A DNA stretch of 64,000 nucleotides from the NCBI GenBank assembly GCA_030432295.1, contig JAUIHI010000017.1, positions 62,001-126,000 of the forward strand, written 5' to 3'. Each line of letters begins with the position of its first letter. Within the stretch, counting starts at the first letter, position 1. The stretch is from Anaerolineae bacterium. GTDB lineage: Bacteria; Chloroflexota; Anaerolineae; Caldilineales; Caldilineaceae. Positions 40,589-50,752 of this stretch are shown one piece after another. The notes under the pieces were generated by a model that saw only the letters and a list, made by a program, of their open reading frames with translations, had not been told where the DNA came from and searched no databases. Both the position numbers and the translations under genes were made by a program.

Positions 40589-41695
40589 TTATGCGTCCAC
40601 TACCCCGTCCGCCAGACCAGGCGGGAAGGGCGCGGGCCGTTCGCAATTGCTACGCAGCGCGATGTGGCGGCCTTCATCCGACGCCGTGTGGATCGTCTCC
40701 ATAATCTCCAGCACGTGCAAAGCCAACTCGCCGCTGGCCCGGTGGGGCCGTCCGCTGACCGCGGCCTGGGCCAGATCGGCCACCCCCAGCCCCCGGCTCT
40801 GCTCCGGGTTGCCGTGGGTCAGGGGCATCTCCTGCCACTCGTCCTCCCCGGCCCGGCGCAGACGCACAGGCCCGCCAAAGGTGTTGGGATCTGGCACGCT
40901 GAGGGTGCCTTCGGTTCCATAGATTTCGATGCGGGGCAGGACAGATGCCTGCACATCGAAGCTGGTGATGATTGTGCCCACCGCGCCGATGGCGAAATCG
41001 AGGACGCCGACGACGTGGGTGGGCACATCCACAGTAATCACCTGACCGGCCAGGGGCTGGCTGGTGATGGTGCGCTGGGCACGGCTGATCTGGGTGGAGC
41101 CAGTGACCCGTTTGACCGATCCGAGCAGGGAAACCAGCGCGGTCAGGTAATAGGGACCCATATCAAACATCGGCCCGCCGCCCGCTTTGTAATAGAACTC
41201 CGGACTGGGATGCCAGCTTTCATGGCCCCGGCTCATCATAAAAGCCGTGGCCGCCACCGGGCGACCGATCGCGCCGTCGTCGATCAGCTTGCGGCAGGTC
41301 TGGATGCCCGCGCCCAGAAAAGTGTCCGGCGCATTGCCCACCCGCAAGCCGCGCTTTTTGGCCTCCGCCACCAGCGCTTCGCCCTCCGCAAAAGTCAGGG
41401 AGAGGGGCTTTTCGCTGTAGACGTGCTTGCCCGCGGCCAGGGCAGCCATTGCGATTTCGTAGTGCGCGCCGGGAATCGTCAGGTTTAGAATAATGTCGAT
41501 GTCGGGATCAGCCAGCATCTCCTCCACCGAAAGGACCCGGGGAATGTTGTGCTGGGCGGCCAGATTTTCGGCGGCTTCCCGGCGGATGTCCGCGCAAGCC
41601 GCATAGCGGATCGCGGCCAGCCGGGGCGCGGCGCTCTGGTAGGCCCGGTTGACATTGCCACAGCCGATAATGCCCACTTGGGCGGGTAGGTTCAC
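40589..41695 (-). CDS. Gfo/Idh/MocA family oxidoreductase
   Basis: 368 aa from GTG 41695, which has AAGGAGAC 5 nt upstream. The N-terminal Rossmann fold has [13 protein letters not shown] for NAD(P). The family motif [15 protein letters not shown] lies near residue 95. The C-terminal half is a substrate-binding domain ([20 protein letters not shown]). Family members oxidise or epimerise sugars, inositols and sugar acids. It is co-oriented with ThuA (82 bp upstream), a frequent partner in sugar catabolic operons. The specific substrate cannot be read from sequence. Confidence 0.92.
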   Translation of the reverse strand: MNLPAQVGIIGCGNVNRAYQSAAPRLAAIRYAACADIRREAAENLAAQHNIPRVLSVEEMLADPDIDIILNLTIPGAHYEIAMAALAAGKHVYSEKPLSLTFAEGEALVAEAKKRGLRVGNAPDTFLGAGIQTCRKLIDDGAIGRPVAATAFMMSRGHESWHPSPEFYYKAGGGPMFDMGPYYLTALVSLLGSVKRVTGSTQISRAQRTITSQPLAGQVITVDVPTHVVGVLDFAIGAVGTIITSFDVQASVLPRIEIYGTEGTLSVPDPNTFGGPVRLRRAGEDEWQEMPLTHGNPEQSRGLGVADLAQAAVSGRPHRASGELALHVLEIMETIHTASDEGRHIALRSNCERPAPFPPGLADGVVDA

Positions 41696-41776
41696 GAATT
41701 GTCTCCTTCAGGTGTCGAGTTTCGAGTGCCGGTGCGAAGGCTCACTTTTGCCTTCCCCTTTTGCCTTTTGCCTTCC

Positions 41777-42424
41777 CTACCGGGTGGCCCACAGAATGCC
41801 CCGGCGCACAATCTCTTTGGCTTCGGGCACATCAAAATCCTTCGCCACGTGGCCCAAACCCGTGTAGAAGACTTTGCCTTTGCCCCAGCGCCGCTTCCAG
41901 ACCACCGGCATGACTGTGCCGCCGATCCAGTCACAGTAGCGGGTGTCGAAGGTCGTCGTCGCCAGCACTTCGTTGCCGGGATCGATGTGCATATAATACT
42001 GCTCGCTGTGCATGGCAAAGTCGTTCAGCCCGGCGGTAATGGGGTCGTCGTGGTTGGTGATCTGCACGGTGTAGTCGATGATATTGCCGGGGTGGGCCAC
42101 CCACTGGCCGCCCACCATAAACTGGTATTCGGTATTGTTGCGGAAGGCGTCGGCCATTCCGCCGTGCCAACCTGCAAAGCCAGCCCCGGCGCGAATGGCG
42201 TCCAGCAGCCCCTTTTCCTGCTCTTTGCTGATGGTGGACATTGTGTAGACTTGGGTGATGACGTCGTAGGTCGCCATCCGTGCGGCGTCGGTGTAGACAT
42301 CCAGGGACGTTTCCACGTCTACCTCATAGCCCGCCTCACGCAGAAGCGGAGCAAAAATCGCGACACACTGTTCGGGTTCGTGGCCAGACCAGCCACCCCA
42401 GACAAATAGTGATTTTTTGGACAT
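41777..42424 (-). CDS. ThuA-like protein
   Basis: 215 aa from ATG 42424, which has AAAGGAG upstream. A class-I glutamine amidotransferase-like fold: [20 protein letters not shown] at the N-terminus, [37 protein letters not shown] and a C-terminal VFYTGLGH. The nucleophile Cys of amidotransferases is not evident at the elbow (GWHGG), as in other ThuA proteins linked to trehalose utilisation. It is transcribed with the oxidoreductase downstream. Confidence 0.9.
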   Translation of the reverse strand: MSKKSLFVWGGWSGHEPEQCVAIFAPLLREAGYEVDVETSLDVYTDAARMATYDVITQVYTMSTISKEQEKGLLDAIRAGAGFAGWHGGMADAFRNNTEYQFMVGGQWVAHPGNIIDYTVQITNHDDPITAGLNDFAMHSEQYYMHIDPGNEVLATTTFDTRYCDWIGGTVMPVVWKRRWGKGKVFYTGLGHVAKDFDVPEAKEIVRRGILWATR

Positions 42425-42486
42425 AAGAGATGCACTCCTTTGGGGGTAATTGAGGGGAAAATTTGGAGCTTGTGGGTAAACGAAAT

Positions 42487-42528
42487 GAGATGATGAGATG
42501 ATGGATTTCCCCATCATCTCATCATCTC
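42487..42528. repeat. Perfect 18-bp hairpin of GATGA words
   Basis: GAGATGATGAGATGATGG (42487-42504) pairs with 42511-42528 across a 6-nt loop. A related GATGATGGGATGATGAGATG sequence stands between the next two plus-strand genes at about 44957. It lies between the ACBP stop and thuA and may end the ACBP message. Confidence 0.75.
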
Positions 42529-42534
42529 ACAATC

Positions 42535-42795
42535 TTATTTCTGTAATTTCTCCACCAGATCGATGTACTGCTGCATGGCCGTCTCTTTATCCAGCCCTTT
42601 GTGACCAGCCCAGGCGTCGAATTTGGCCCGGCCCACCACATCAAACAGTCCGGGACGCTTGCCGCTGGCGTCGCTGCTGGTGGCCTGCTTATAGAGGGCG
42701 TAGATTTGGAGAAGGGTGTCGTTGTCCGGGCGGGAGGCGAGCTTCTGGGCAGCCGCCGCCGCCTGCTCGAAACGGGTTTGGAGTTCTGGGTTCAT
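42535..42795 (-). CDS. Acyl-CoA-binding protein
   Basis: 86 aa, with GGAGGA before ATG 42795. The four-helix ACBP pattern is clear: FEQAAAAAQKLASRPDNDTL, LQIYALYKQATSSDASGKRP, FDVVGRAKFDAWAGHKGLDK and MQQYIDLVEKL. The YxxYKQAT and KxxAW-type positions used for CoA binding are present. ACBP buffers long-chain acyl-CoA in the cytosol. It is mostly eukaryotic but occurs in some bacteria. Confidence 0.95.
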   Translation of the reverse strand: MNPELQTRFEQAAAAAQKLASRPDNDTLLQIYALYKQATSSDASGKRPGLFDVVGRAKFDAWAGHKGLDKETAMQQYIDLVEKLQK

Positions 42796-42980
42796 TGGGG
42801 TCCTCCAGGCAGTGAGCGGAAGGTGATATAACCCCTTCAGTATACCACTTGCGGGTTCCGGTCACAACGAAAGGACGCTTTGACTTGAGCGGACAATGAA
42901 AGGTTGACCATTCCCGCCATCCGCGCTAGGATTCTGGATAGCAAAGCGTTCCCATCCACCCCCCTCTCCCGGAGCCTTCA

Positions 42981-44939
42981 ATGCCAGACAATCTCATACC
43001 ATTCCAGCCAGACGATTACTTCCAACTGCGTTTTCTACAGGACGCGGCTCTTTCGCCCGATGGGCAATCCGTCGCCTATACGGTTCTTCACACGGAGACG
43101 ACAGCTGAGCCAGCGGTTGACCGCAAGACAATTTTCTTGCAAGATATCTCCAGCGGCTCCACAAAGCAGTTGACCAGCGGCACACGCCTGGACCACAGCC
43201 CGGCTTGGTCACCCGACGGCAGACAGATCGCTTTCGTCTCGGACCGGGCCGAGAAGCCCCAGATTTTCCTGCTGCCGGTAGATGGCGGCGAAGCACGCCA
43301 ACTCACAGCACTTGCCAACGGTGTCGGCGCTGGCCCGGTCTGGTCGCCGGATGGGAAGACGATTGCCTTCACCGCCGCGGCCCAGGACGAAGCCGCTGAT
43401 CCGACAGTGCCCTATCGCTTCACCCGACCCATCTACCGTTTCGACGGGCTGGGACGAACGGATCGCAACAACCAGAATGTGTGGGTGGTCGGCGCAGAAG
43501 GCGACGGGGTCCGGCCATTGACCGACGACGGCTTCCACTACGCGCCACCCCGCTGGTCGCCCGATGGCAGCCGCCTGCTGGCGATTGGCTCTCTGGGGCC
43601 AGATACCCATTCGATGAAAGGGCAGGTGCGGCTGATTGGGCTGGACGGTTCGGTGACATCCCTGACCGGCGAATGGGGCAGCGCCGACACAGCCGAATGG
43701 ACGCCCGACGGCGGTGCAATCCTCTTTGCCGGCGCACCGGTGGACACGGACATCGGCACGCAGAACAGCCTGTGGCGGATGGATGCAGCGGGCGGTTCGC
43801 CGGTCAATCTGACCCCGGACCTCCCCTTCCACGTGGCGGGCCGCTTGCAGGTGGATATGCCCTCGGCCACTGTGCGCCAGCCCCGCATCGTCTGCATAGA
43901 CAGCGCTGCTTTTGTGCGCGTCCAGTGTGGCGGGGAAGTGCGTATCTATCGGGTAGCGTTGGATGGCAGCACGCCGCCGGAAACGATTGTCGGCGGCGAA
44001 CGCTTTTGCGAGGCGATCGGCGTGACAGGCGACCGGCTGCTCTTTTGGGCCAACAGTTTCAATGACCCGCTGAACCTCTACACGAAAAATCTAACGACCG
44101 GTGAGGAAGCACAGCTCACCCATTTGAACGAGAAAGTATTGGGCGGGGTTGCTCTACCCGGTGTGGAGCATCTCGAATTTCCCGGTGAAGACGGCGAACG
44201 GGTGGAGGGATGGCTGTTGACTCCGGCCACGGGCAGCGCCCCCTGGCCCGGCTTTCTCTACATCCACGGCGGCCCCCACAGCGCCTTCGGCCACGGCTTT
44301 TCCGCCGATTTTCAGATGCTGGCTGGCGCGGGCTATGCGGTTCTCGCCATCAACCACCGGGCCTCCACCGGCTACGGCGACGCTTTCGCTACAGCCATCA
44401 AAGGCGACTGGGGTCATCTGGACTATACGGACCTGATGGCGGGCGTTGACTATGCGATAGAGCGGGGATTGCTCGATCCCGACCGACTGGCCCTGGGCGG
44501 TCTCTCCGGCGGAGGCAACCTGACCTGCTGGATCGTCGGCCAGACGGATCGCTTCAAAGCCGCCATCCCGGAAAATCCCGTGACGAATTGGGTGAGCTTT
44601 TACGGGGTCAGCGACATCGGCCCCTGGTTTTCCGTGGAGGAGTTGGGCGGCCAGCCCCACGAAATCCCGGAAGTCTACCGGCGCTGCTCGCCCATCACCT
44701 ACGCCCACCGCTGCACGACGCCGACGCTGCTGGTACAGGGCGAGAGCGATCACCGCTGCCCCCCAGAACAGTCGGAGCAGTTCTACGCTGTGCTGAAAGC
44801 CAGCGGCTGTCCGGTCGAGATGCTGCGGCTGCCCGGCAGTCCCCACGGCGGCGCTATCACCGGCGCGCCTGTCCTGCGTCGTGCTCAGAATGCCGCGCTG
44901 TTGGAGTGGGTGCAGAAGTATGTGCCCGCAGGCCAGTAA
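42981..44939 (+). CDS. S9 family peptidase (acylaminoacyl-peptidase/DPP-like)
   Basis: 652 aa, with GGAG before ATG 42981. Residues 1-390 form a WD40-like beta-propeller of YTVL/AWSPDG repeats (SPDGQSVAY, WSPDGRQIAF, WSPDGKTIAF, WSPDGSRLLA). The alpha/beta-hydrolase domain follows, with HGGPHSAFGHGF, the nucleophile elbow GGLSGGG (Ser509), and C-terminal ESDHRCPPEQ (Asp) and SPHGG (His). It cleaves short peptides or N-acylated peptides in the cytoplasm. There is no signal peptide. Confidence 0.93.
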   Translation: MPDNLIPFQPDDYFQLRFLQDAALSPDGQSVAYTVLHTETTAEPAVDRKTIFLQDISSGSTKQLTSGTRLDHSPAWSPDGRQIAFVSDRAEKPQIFLLPVDGGEARQLTALANGVGAGPVWSPDGKTIAFTAAAQDEAADPTVPYRFTRPIYRFDGLGRTDRNNQNVWVVGAEGDGVRPLTDDGFHYAPPRWSPDGSRLLAIGSLGPDTHSMKGQVRLIGLDGSVTSLTGEWGSADTAEWTPDGGAILFAGAPVDTDIGTQNSLWRMDAAGGSPVNLTPDLPFHVAGRLQVDMPSATVRQPRIVCIDSAAFVRVQCGGEVRIYRVALDGSTPPETIVGGERFCEAIGVTGDRLLFWANSFNDPLNLYTKNLTTGEEAQLTHLNEKVLGGVALPGVEHLEFPGEDGERVEGWLLTPATGSAPWPGFLYIHGGPHSAFGHGFSADFQMLAGAGYAVLAINHRASTGYGDAFATAIKGDWGHLDYTDLMAGVDYAIERGLLDPDRLALGGLSGGGNLTCWIVGQTDRFKAAIPENPVTNWVSFYGVSDIGPWFSVEELGGQPHEIPEVYRRCSPITYAHRCTTPTLLVQGESDHRCPPEQSEQFYAVLKASGCPVEMLRLPGSPHGGAITGAPVLRRAQNAALLEWVQKYVPAGQ

Positions 44940-45039
44940 GCTAAGTTTCGTCAAGATGATGGGATGATGAGATGCTGGCAGTTCATCATTCCATCACCCC
45001 ATTTCAGTCTCTCATTTTTCCGCTCTTGGAGAATTTACA

Positions 45040-46470
45040 ATGCCTAACCCCCACATTATCCTGATCATCACCGACCAGCAGCGCTACGACACAATCGCCG
45101 CGCTCGGATTCCCCCATATGGACACCCCCAATCTGGACCGTCTGGTGCGGGAAGGGGTGAACTTCGGCAACTGCTTCATCACCGCGCCCTCCTGCGCGCC
45201 CAGCCGGGCCAGCCTCTTCACCGGCTACTATCCCCACACCACCGGCATTCTGAAGAACGCGGATCGCTGGACCCGTTCCTGGGTGGAAAATCTCAACGAC
45301 GCAGGCTACTACTGCGTCAATATCGGCAAGATGCACACCTATCCCTACCACACGCCCTTGGGATTTCACGAGCGCTATGTGGTGGAGAACAAGGACCGCT
45401 TTCTGGAGGAGCGATTCTATTTTGACGAGTGGGACAAGGCCCTGCGTTTCCGAGGATTGGCGAAACAGCAGCGGGCCTTCTACCGCAACCGCTCGGACTA
45501 CCGGGAGCGGCTGGGCGCGTTCGAGTGGGACCTGCCCGAAGACGCCCACCCGGACAATTTCGTGGGCGATATGGCGACCTGGTGGCTGGACACAAAACCG
45601 ATTCCCGGCGACAAGCCTCTCTTTCTGGAGATCGGCTTCCCCGGTCCTCACCCGCCCTACGACCCTGCGCCTCGCTATGCGAAATCGTATTTAGAGAAGG
45701 AATTGCCCATCGACCCGCTGCTGCCCGAAGATTTGGCCGGGCAACCGTCGGTCTACCACCAGATGCGCCAGCACAACAGTGAATTCGACCACGACTCGGT
45801 AATCCACCAATTGGACCCGTCAGCCGAGGCGCGCCACCGACAGCGGGCCTACTATCTGGCCAACGTGACAATGATTGATGAACAGGTGGGGGCGATCCTC
45901 GCCAGCCTGGAGGCGAAGGGCATTCTGGACGATTCGGTGGTCATTTTCACATCGGATCACGGGGACGCGCTGGGGGATCACGGCCACAGCCAGAAGTGGA
46001 CGATGTACGACATTGTGACGCGAGTGCCCTGTGTGGTCTGGTCGCCGGGGCGCATTGCCGGGGGCAGCCAGCGGGACGAACTGGTCTCGTGGATGGACCT
46101 GGGGCCGACGATTCTGGCAATGGCCGGGGTGGATGTGCCGAACAATTTCGAGGCGGAATCCCTGCTGCCCGCGCTGGAAGCAGGTGAATGGGCAGGCAGG
46201 GAATACGTCTTTGCCGAACACTCCCGGGACGGAATTTTGCAGGGCACGGCCTATATGTCGATGGTGCGCAGCCGGGAGTGGAAGCTGGTCCATTTTGTGG
46301 ATAGCCCAGAGGGGCAGCTTTTCCATCTGACGGAAGACCCCGGCGAAATCCACAATTTGTGGGACGACCCGGCCCATGCGGAGAAAAAGAATAAACTGCT
46401 GCGGGTGCTGCTGGAGTGGCGGATCAGTAGTGGGCTGAAGACGCAAAGTTGGGGCGAGGGGTGGCGATAA
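45040..46470 (+). CDS. Sulfatase (type I, Cys)
   Basis: 476 aa, with TTGGAG upstream of ATG. The N-terminal metal site is IIITDQQRYD. CAPSR at Cys52 is the CxPSR signature whose Cys is oxidised to formylglycine. TSDHGDALGDHG forms the second metal site, and a C-terminal subdomain carries WKLVHF and LFHLTEDPGE. It hydrolyses a sulfate ester, probably on a sugar. There is no signal peptide, so it is likely cytoplasmic. A formylglycine-generating enzyme or anSME must be encoded elsewhere. Confidence 0.94.
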   Translation: MPNPHIILIITDQQRYDTIAALGFPHMDTPNLDRLVREGVNFGNCFITAPSCAPSRASLFTGYYPHTTGILKNADRWTRSWVENLNDAGYYCVNIGKMHTYPYHTPLGFHERYVVENKDRFLEERFYFDEWDKALRFRGLAKQQRAFYRNRSDYRERLGAFEWDLPEDAHPDNFVGDMATWWLDTKPIPGDKPLFLEIGFPGPHPPYDPAPRYAKSYLEKELPIDPLLPEDLAGQPSVYHQMRQHNSEFDHDSVIHQLDPSAEARHRQRAYYLANVTMIDEQVGAILASLEAKGILDDSVVIFTSDHGDALGDHGHSQKWTMYDIVTRVPCVVWSPGRIAGGSQRDELVSWMDLGPTILAMAGVDVPNNFEAESLLPALEAGEWAGREYVFAEHSRDGILQGTAYMSMVRSREWKLVHFVDSPEGQLFHLTEDPGEIHNLWDDPAHAEKKNKLLRVLLEWRISSGLKTQSWGEGWR

Positions 46471-46477
46471 GGAAAAG

Positions 46478-46523
46478 GCAAGAGTCAAAAGTGTTCGAAT
46501 GAGCGCTCACTTTTGACTCTTGC
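46478..46523. terminator. Hairpin between convergent genes
   Basis: GCAAGAGTCAAAAGTG (46478-46493) and CACTTTTGACTCTTGC (46508-46523) form a perfect 16-bp stem. There is no long T run, but it lies between the sulfatase and astacin stops and probably ends both transcripts. Confidence 0.65.
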
Positions 46524-46561
46524 TGTGCCGACTAGTCAACTCGTTATGCCAGTCTAACGCG

Positions 46562-48211
46562 TCAGTCAAGCGTCCTCGATAAGAATCCTGATATTACCAG
46601 ATGAAGCCAAGTTCTGCCTTCTGGTTCAAATTCCATCACCCAGAAGTCGTTTCCTCCTGACTTCTCAGCATCTATGCCGATGGCAATCTCATCTCGCCCA
46701 TCGCCATCAAAATCACCGGTCACAGCAAACTTCGCACCGACGTCTTGCGCAGACGCATCAAAGTCAGCATCAAGCGGGTGATTGCCAGGACTAACGTGCC
46801 GCCACTCGTTGCTCTCTGGTTCAAATTCCATCACCCAGAAGTCGTTTCCTCCTGACTTCTCAGCATCTATGCCGATGGCAATCTCATCTCGCCCATCGCC
46901 ATCAAAATCACCGGTCACAGCAAACTTCGCACCGACATCTTTCCCTGACGCATCAAAATCAGCATCAAGCATGTGATTGCCAGGACTAACGTGCCGCCAC
47001 TCGCTGCGCCCTGGTTCAAATTCCATCACCCAGAAGTCGTTTCCTCCTGACTTCTCAGCATCTATGCCGATGGCAATCTCATCTCGCCCATCACCATCAA
47101 AATCACCGGTCACAGCAAACTTCGCACCGACATCTTTCCCTGACGCATCAAAGTCAGCATCAAGCGGGTGATTGCCAGGACTAACGTGCCGCCACTCGTT
47201 GCGCCCTGGCTCAAATTCCATCACCCAGAAGTCGTTTCCTCCTGACTTCTCAGCATCTATGCCGATGGCAATCTCATCTCGCCCATCACCATCAATGTTA
47301 CCAGCGACAAGAATTCTCGCACTTAACTCTAGGGCTGAAACATCGATATCGATGCGAAGAGGGTGGCCGTAAAGACTACGCACAGCGGTAATATCAAGTT
47401 GGCTAAGTAGTCCGGCATTATTCCAATCAGTGTTACAGTAATTCATAATTGAGTCCATATCAAACTCTGTAACTAGGAAGTCACCATTACCACCTTGTGC
47501 CTGTTCCTTACACCAAGCAGGAGCGTCGGGCCGATTCTGCTCATGAGCAAAGCCTATAGCGTGCCCGAATTCGTGGACTGCAATGGCCTCAATACAGTAC
47601 TGTCTTATCTGTTTCGGTGATTTGCAATACTCAGAACTCCAGGTATTGAATGTAAAATTTAATACCATTCCTCCCATTTTTCCATCCAGGTAATGTCCAA
47701 GTACTTTTACATGAGGACCAACATCATCTATGGTTATGCGGATCCCCTTACTCGCCAGAACACATCCTTGCCAACCACGGAAAACAAGCTGGGACTCACG
47801 CATCCAAGTCCTTGCAATAGCTTTGCGCACCCAATCCTTTTCCTTGGTATAACCCTGTGTATCCCAGCAGACTGGGATAGACGCCTGATTCCATATTGAG
47901 CTTTTGAGCGCAAACGCTTGAAAAGCATCTGCCGCTGCCGTTGCTGCCGCCTCAACTGTAACTGTGGTTTGTGGCAAGGAAGTTAAAGCAACCGTGGGAG
48001 TAGGTGTGGACTGCGGATCGGCGGTCTCTAAGTTTCCTTGATGCGCTTCCGCCTTATCTGGAACAACAAATTCGGCATTGGTTGGCGAACTACTAGGCAA
48101 ATCCCCTATCCCTTGTTGGCATGCTGCAAAGCCAAAGAGCGGTAGTAGCAAAACGACGAGGGTATACCAAATCGAGTTTCTTACAAATACGAATTTGAAT
48201 CTTCTTAACAT
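46562..48211 (-). CDS. Astacin-like metalloprotease lipoprotein with FG-GAP-like repeats
   Basis: 549 aa from ATG 48211, which has GAGGAG upstream. The signal peptide ends at a lipobox-like GFAAC, so the protein is a surface lipoprotein. The catalytic domain has HEFGHAIGFAHEQNRPD (His213), matching the astacin HExxHxxGxxHExxRxD pattern, and a Met-turn SIMNY. The C-terminal third is four repeats of VTGDFDGDGRDEIAIGID, a calcium-binding FG-GAP-type blade, with WVMEFEP. Repeats of 65 residues are nearly identical. The enzyme probably degrades peptides at the cell surface. Confidence 0.85.
   Translation of the reverse strand: MLRRFKFVFVRNSIWYTLVVLLLPLFGFAACQQGIGDLPSSSPTNAEFVVPDKAEAHQGNLETADPQSTPTPTVALTSLPQTTVTVEAAATAAADAFQAFALKSSIWNQASIPVCWDTQGYTKEKDWVRKAIARTWMRESQLVFRGWQGCVLASKGIRITIDDVGPHVKVLGHYLDGKMGGMVLNFTFNTWSSEYCKSPKQIRQYCIEAIAVHEFGHAIGFAHEQNRPDAPAWCKEQAQGGNGDFLVTEFDMDSIMNYCNTDWNNAGLLSQLDITAVRSLYGHPLRIDIDVSALELSARILVAGNIDGDGRDEIAIGIDAEKSGGNDFWVMEFEPGRNEWRHVSPGNHPLDADFDASGKDVGAKFAVTGDFDGDGRDEIAIGIDAEKSGGNDFWVMEFEPGRSEWRHVSPGNHMLDADFDASGKDVGAKFAVTGDFDGDGRDEIAIGIDAEKSGGNDFWVMEFEPESNEWRHVSPGNHPLDADFDASAQDVGAKFAVTGDFDGDGRDEIAIGIDAEKSGGNDFWVMEFEPEGRTWLHLVISGFLSRTLD
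46621..47300. repeat. 195-bp tandem repeats in the astacin-like gene
   Basis: Three full and one partial units with a 195-bp period (starts near 46623, 46818, 47013, 47208) are almost identical at DNA level and keep the reading frame. Confidence 0.92.
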
Positions 48212-48464
48212 ACATCGCTCCTCTCGCAATAGCACGACAATTGTTTTGGCGTGCAAGGAATAAAGGTCTGATACAATAGTGGCTTTTATGAGTCAAGTTC
48301 TGGCTGGGACGTAGTGGTAGGTCTCAGCCAGAACCCATAAAGAACACAAACATGGCTGCTTGAGTACAACCAGCGTTGTAACCGTGTTCTTTCACCCATC
48401 CAATCTTCTTGTTCACTGCCAAGGAGACAACCCCTACCCGATGATCGATTCTCTCCTTCCCTCA

Positions 48465-49511
48465 TTACCTGCCCATATAGTGCATCGTAGCCATCAGGTG
48501 TGCGTGCGAAGTATCCGGGAACATCACCCACGGGGTCGGCCCCCCGGTCGTGCTGAAAGCCCCCAAACTCTCTTTGCTGCCGGGCACAAAAATCATCATA
48601 TGGGGCGGGCTGCCAACCGGACGGCCCTCCTGAAGCATATAGCCGATGCCGATGCCCTCCGAAGGCGAATCCACCAGAGCGCGGCGTGCGTCGAGCACCT
48701 GCATATATACCTCATTCACGCACAGCGGATCATTGCCCTCCGAAGTCGGATCGTCCGGGATGCACGTCCAGCCGTTGCTGCCGGCGCGTAGCTCCACCAA
48801 TTCTTGCGCCGGCTCATTCGGCCAGTTGTGGGGCCACCCTTCCGGATAGTCCAGAATCCTCGCCTCCTGGCTCACCGCAGGCGGTCCCGCGCTCATTGCA
48901 TTGGCAATTCTGTCCTCGCGCGGCGCTGCATCGGGCTGTGGATGTACAGTCACCATCAGGTGGGCGTGGGAGGTGTCCGGGAACATCACCCACGGGGTCG
49001 GCCCCCCGGATGTGCTGAAAGCGCTCAAGCTCTCTTTGCTGCCAGGCACGAAGATCATCATATGCGGGGAGCTGCCGGCTGGTCGGCCTTCCTGGAGCAT
49101 ATAGCCGATGCCAATGCCCTCAGAGGGTGAATCGATCAGACTTAAGCGCGCATTGAGAACTTGCATGTAGACCTCGTTCACGCATAACGGATCATTGCCT
49201 TCTGACGTCGGATCGTCCGGGATACAGGTCCAGCCGTTGCTGCCGGCGCGCAGTTGAACCAATTCGTGGGCTGGCTCATCCGGCCAGTTATGGGGCCACC
49301 CCTCTGGATAGTCCAGAATTGTCGCCTCTTGGGAAACCACAGATGGCCCCGCGCTCATTGCATTGGCGATCCGCGCTTCGATTACGCTGACTGCGGGCGT
49401 TGACGAACGAGCCACCGGTGGTGGCGGCGGCGTAAATTGACAGGCAGACAGAGCCAGCGCCAGGACCAGCAGCAACACGACCATTCGGCCAAACATTTTC
49501 TCGCCTTTCAT
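48465..49511 (-). CDS. Lipoprotein with two tandem domains
   Basis: 348 aa from ATG 49511, which has AAGGAGG upstream. The signal peptide ends in LALSAC, a lipobox. After a proline linker, two copies of a domain of about 150 residues follow, with RIANAMSAGP, LDYPEGWPHNWP, NGWTCIPDDPTSEGNDPLC and PTPWVMFPDTSHAHLM. The copies differ at scattered positions. The conserved Cys pairs suggest a disulfide-bonded extracytoplasmic fold. The function is not recognised. It shares orientation with the astacin-like lipoprotein downstream. Confidence 0.78.
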   Translation of the reverse strand: MKGEKMFGRMVVLLLVLALALSACQFTPPPPPVARSSTPAVSVIEARIANAMSAGPSVVSQEATILDYPEGWPHNWPDEPAHELVQLRAGSNGWTCIPDDPTSEGNDPLCVNEVYMQVLNARLSLIDSPSEGIGIGYMLQEGRPAGSSPHMMIFVPGSKESLSAFSTSGGPTPWVMFPDTSHAHLMVTVHPQPDAAPREDRIANAMSAGPPAVSQEARILDYPEGWPHNWPNEPAQELVELRAGSNGWTCIPDDPTSEGNDPLCVNEVYMQVLDARRALVDSPSEGIGIGYMLQEGRPVGSPPHMMIFVPGSKESLGAFSTTGGPTPWVMFPDTSHAHLMATMHYMGR

Positions 49512-49639
49512 CACTTCCTCCTTGTCGATCACAGAAAAACGGATGAACTACAGTAATACAAATAGGCTGAGGATAATGCGTGGACGCAAGGCTGGGCACA
49601 CGATACCAGCCAAGGCGATCCCAAAGCGATCCATTTGAC

Positions 49640-50752
49640 TCAGCCAGCCGAAACACGCGCCACAAAATAATCGCTGTAGGGATCAGCCTCTGTGCGCCGC
49701 ACCTGCACCTGATCAAAACCCGCCGCGGCCAACAGTGCCAGCACCCGCTCCTGTCCCCACATACAGCCCAGCCCCGCGCCCCCCTGAGAGAGCGAAACCG
49801 TCATACAGTAGAGCACCGACTGGGCGTAGAGCCAGGGACCCAGCGGGTGGTCCAGATTCTCCCCCAGGCGGCTGGAGGCAGCGAACTCCTGCATCAGCAG
49901 ACTGCCGCCGGGTTTGAGGGAACGGGCGATCACTCCCAGAGCCTGCGCCGGGTGGGCCAGATCGTGGATTGAGTCAAAGGCCAGCGCGTAATCATACGTG
50001 CGCTCCACATCCAGCCCGGCCACATCGGCCAGATGGAAGCGGACATTGACCAGACCCAGCCGGGAGGCGGCAGCCTGCGCCCGGTCAATGTCCGCCGGGG
50101 AGATGTCATAGCCGGTGAAGTTGCTCTTCGGGTAAACTTGCGCCAGCAGATGCAGCACGTGACCGCTGCCACAGCCAAAGTCCGCTACCGCCGCGCCCTG
50201 CTCCATTGCCTTGCCCCATCCGGGGAAGAGGGGCAAAACGGCAGGCAGCAGTATTTGGTCGAAAAAGGCCTTGCGGTCCCGGGCCATCAACTCGTGGAAA
50301 CGGCCATAGGCGCTGTAGGGAACACCCCCGCCACTGCGAAAACAGTCCGTCACCAGCGGCTGCACCTGGGACAAAATGACAAAAGTTTCGGCCAGCCACT
50401 CCGCGCCCGGGAATCCACTGCCTGGCGCAAAGCCGGGGCTGCCGCCCGTCAACCAGGCCGCGTGTTCCCCAGGCAGGGCAAACGTTTCGCCCTCCGCCGC
50501 GTATGCCACCACCTCTCCACAGGCCAGACAGCCCAGCCATTCCCGCACATAGCGCTCGTCCAGCCCCGCGGCCTGGGCAATCTGCCTACTGGTGGATGGC
50601 TGCCGCCCGGCCAGCACATCCAGCAGCCCGGTCTCCCTGCCAATGCCCAACATCAACACCAGCCCCATCTGATTGAAGAGGTCTTCCATCCGGTTGCCAA
50701 AGGCTTCGGCCCGGACCGGGTCAAAATCTTCTGGAAGCTTCGGCTGAGACAT
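49640..50752 (-). CDS. Winged-helix/class I SAM methyltransferase
   Basis: 370 aa from ATG 50752, which has GGAGG upstream (ATG 50773 is an alternative). Residues 30-95 form a winged-helix domain (GLLDVLAGRQPSTSRQIAQA). The Rossmann methyltransferase has VADFGCGSGHVLHLLAQ and FTGYDISPADIDRAQ, with the substrate-facing LKPGGSLLMQEF. This architecture is common in small-molecule O-methyltransferases of secondary metabolism. The methyl acceptor cannot be inferred. Confidence 0.85.
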   Translation of the reverse strand: MSQPKLPEDFDPVRAEAFGNRMEDLFNQMGLVLMLGIGRETGLLDVLAGRQPSTSRQIAQAAGLDERYVREWLGCLACGEVVAYAAEGETFALPGEHAAWLTGGSPGFAPGSGFPGAEWLAETFVILSQVQPLVTDCFRSGGGVPYSAYGRFHELMARDRKAFFDQILLPAVLPLFPGWGKAMEQGAAVADFGCGSGHVLHLLAQVYPKSNFTGYDISPADIDRAQAAASRLGLVNVRFHLADVAGLDVERTYDYALAFDSIHDLAHPAQALGVIARSLKPGGSLLMQEFAASSRLGENLDHPLGPWLYAQSVLYCMTVSLSQGGAGLGCMWGQERVLALLAAAGFDQVQVRRTEADPYSDYFVARVSAG

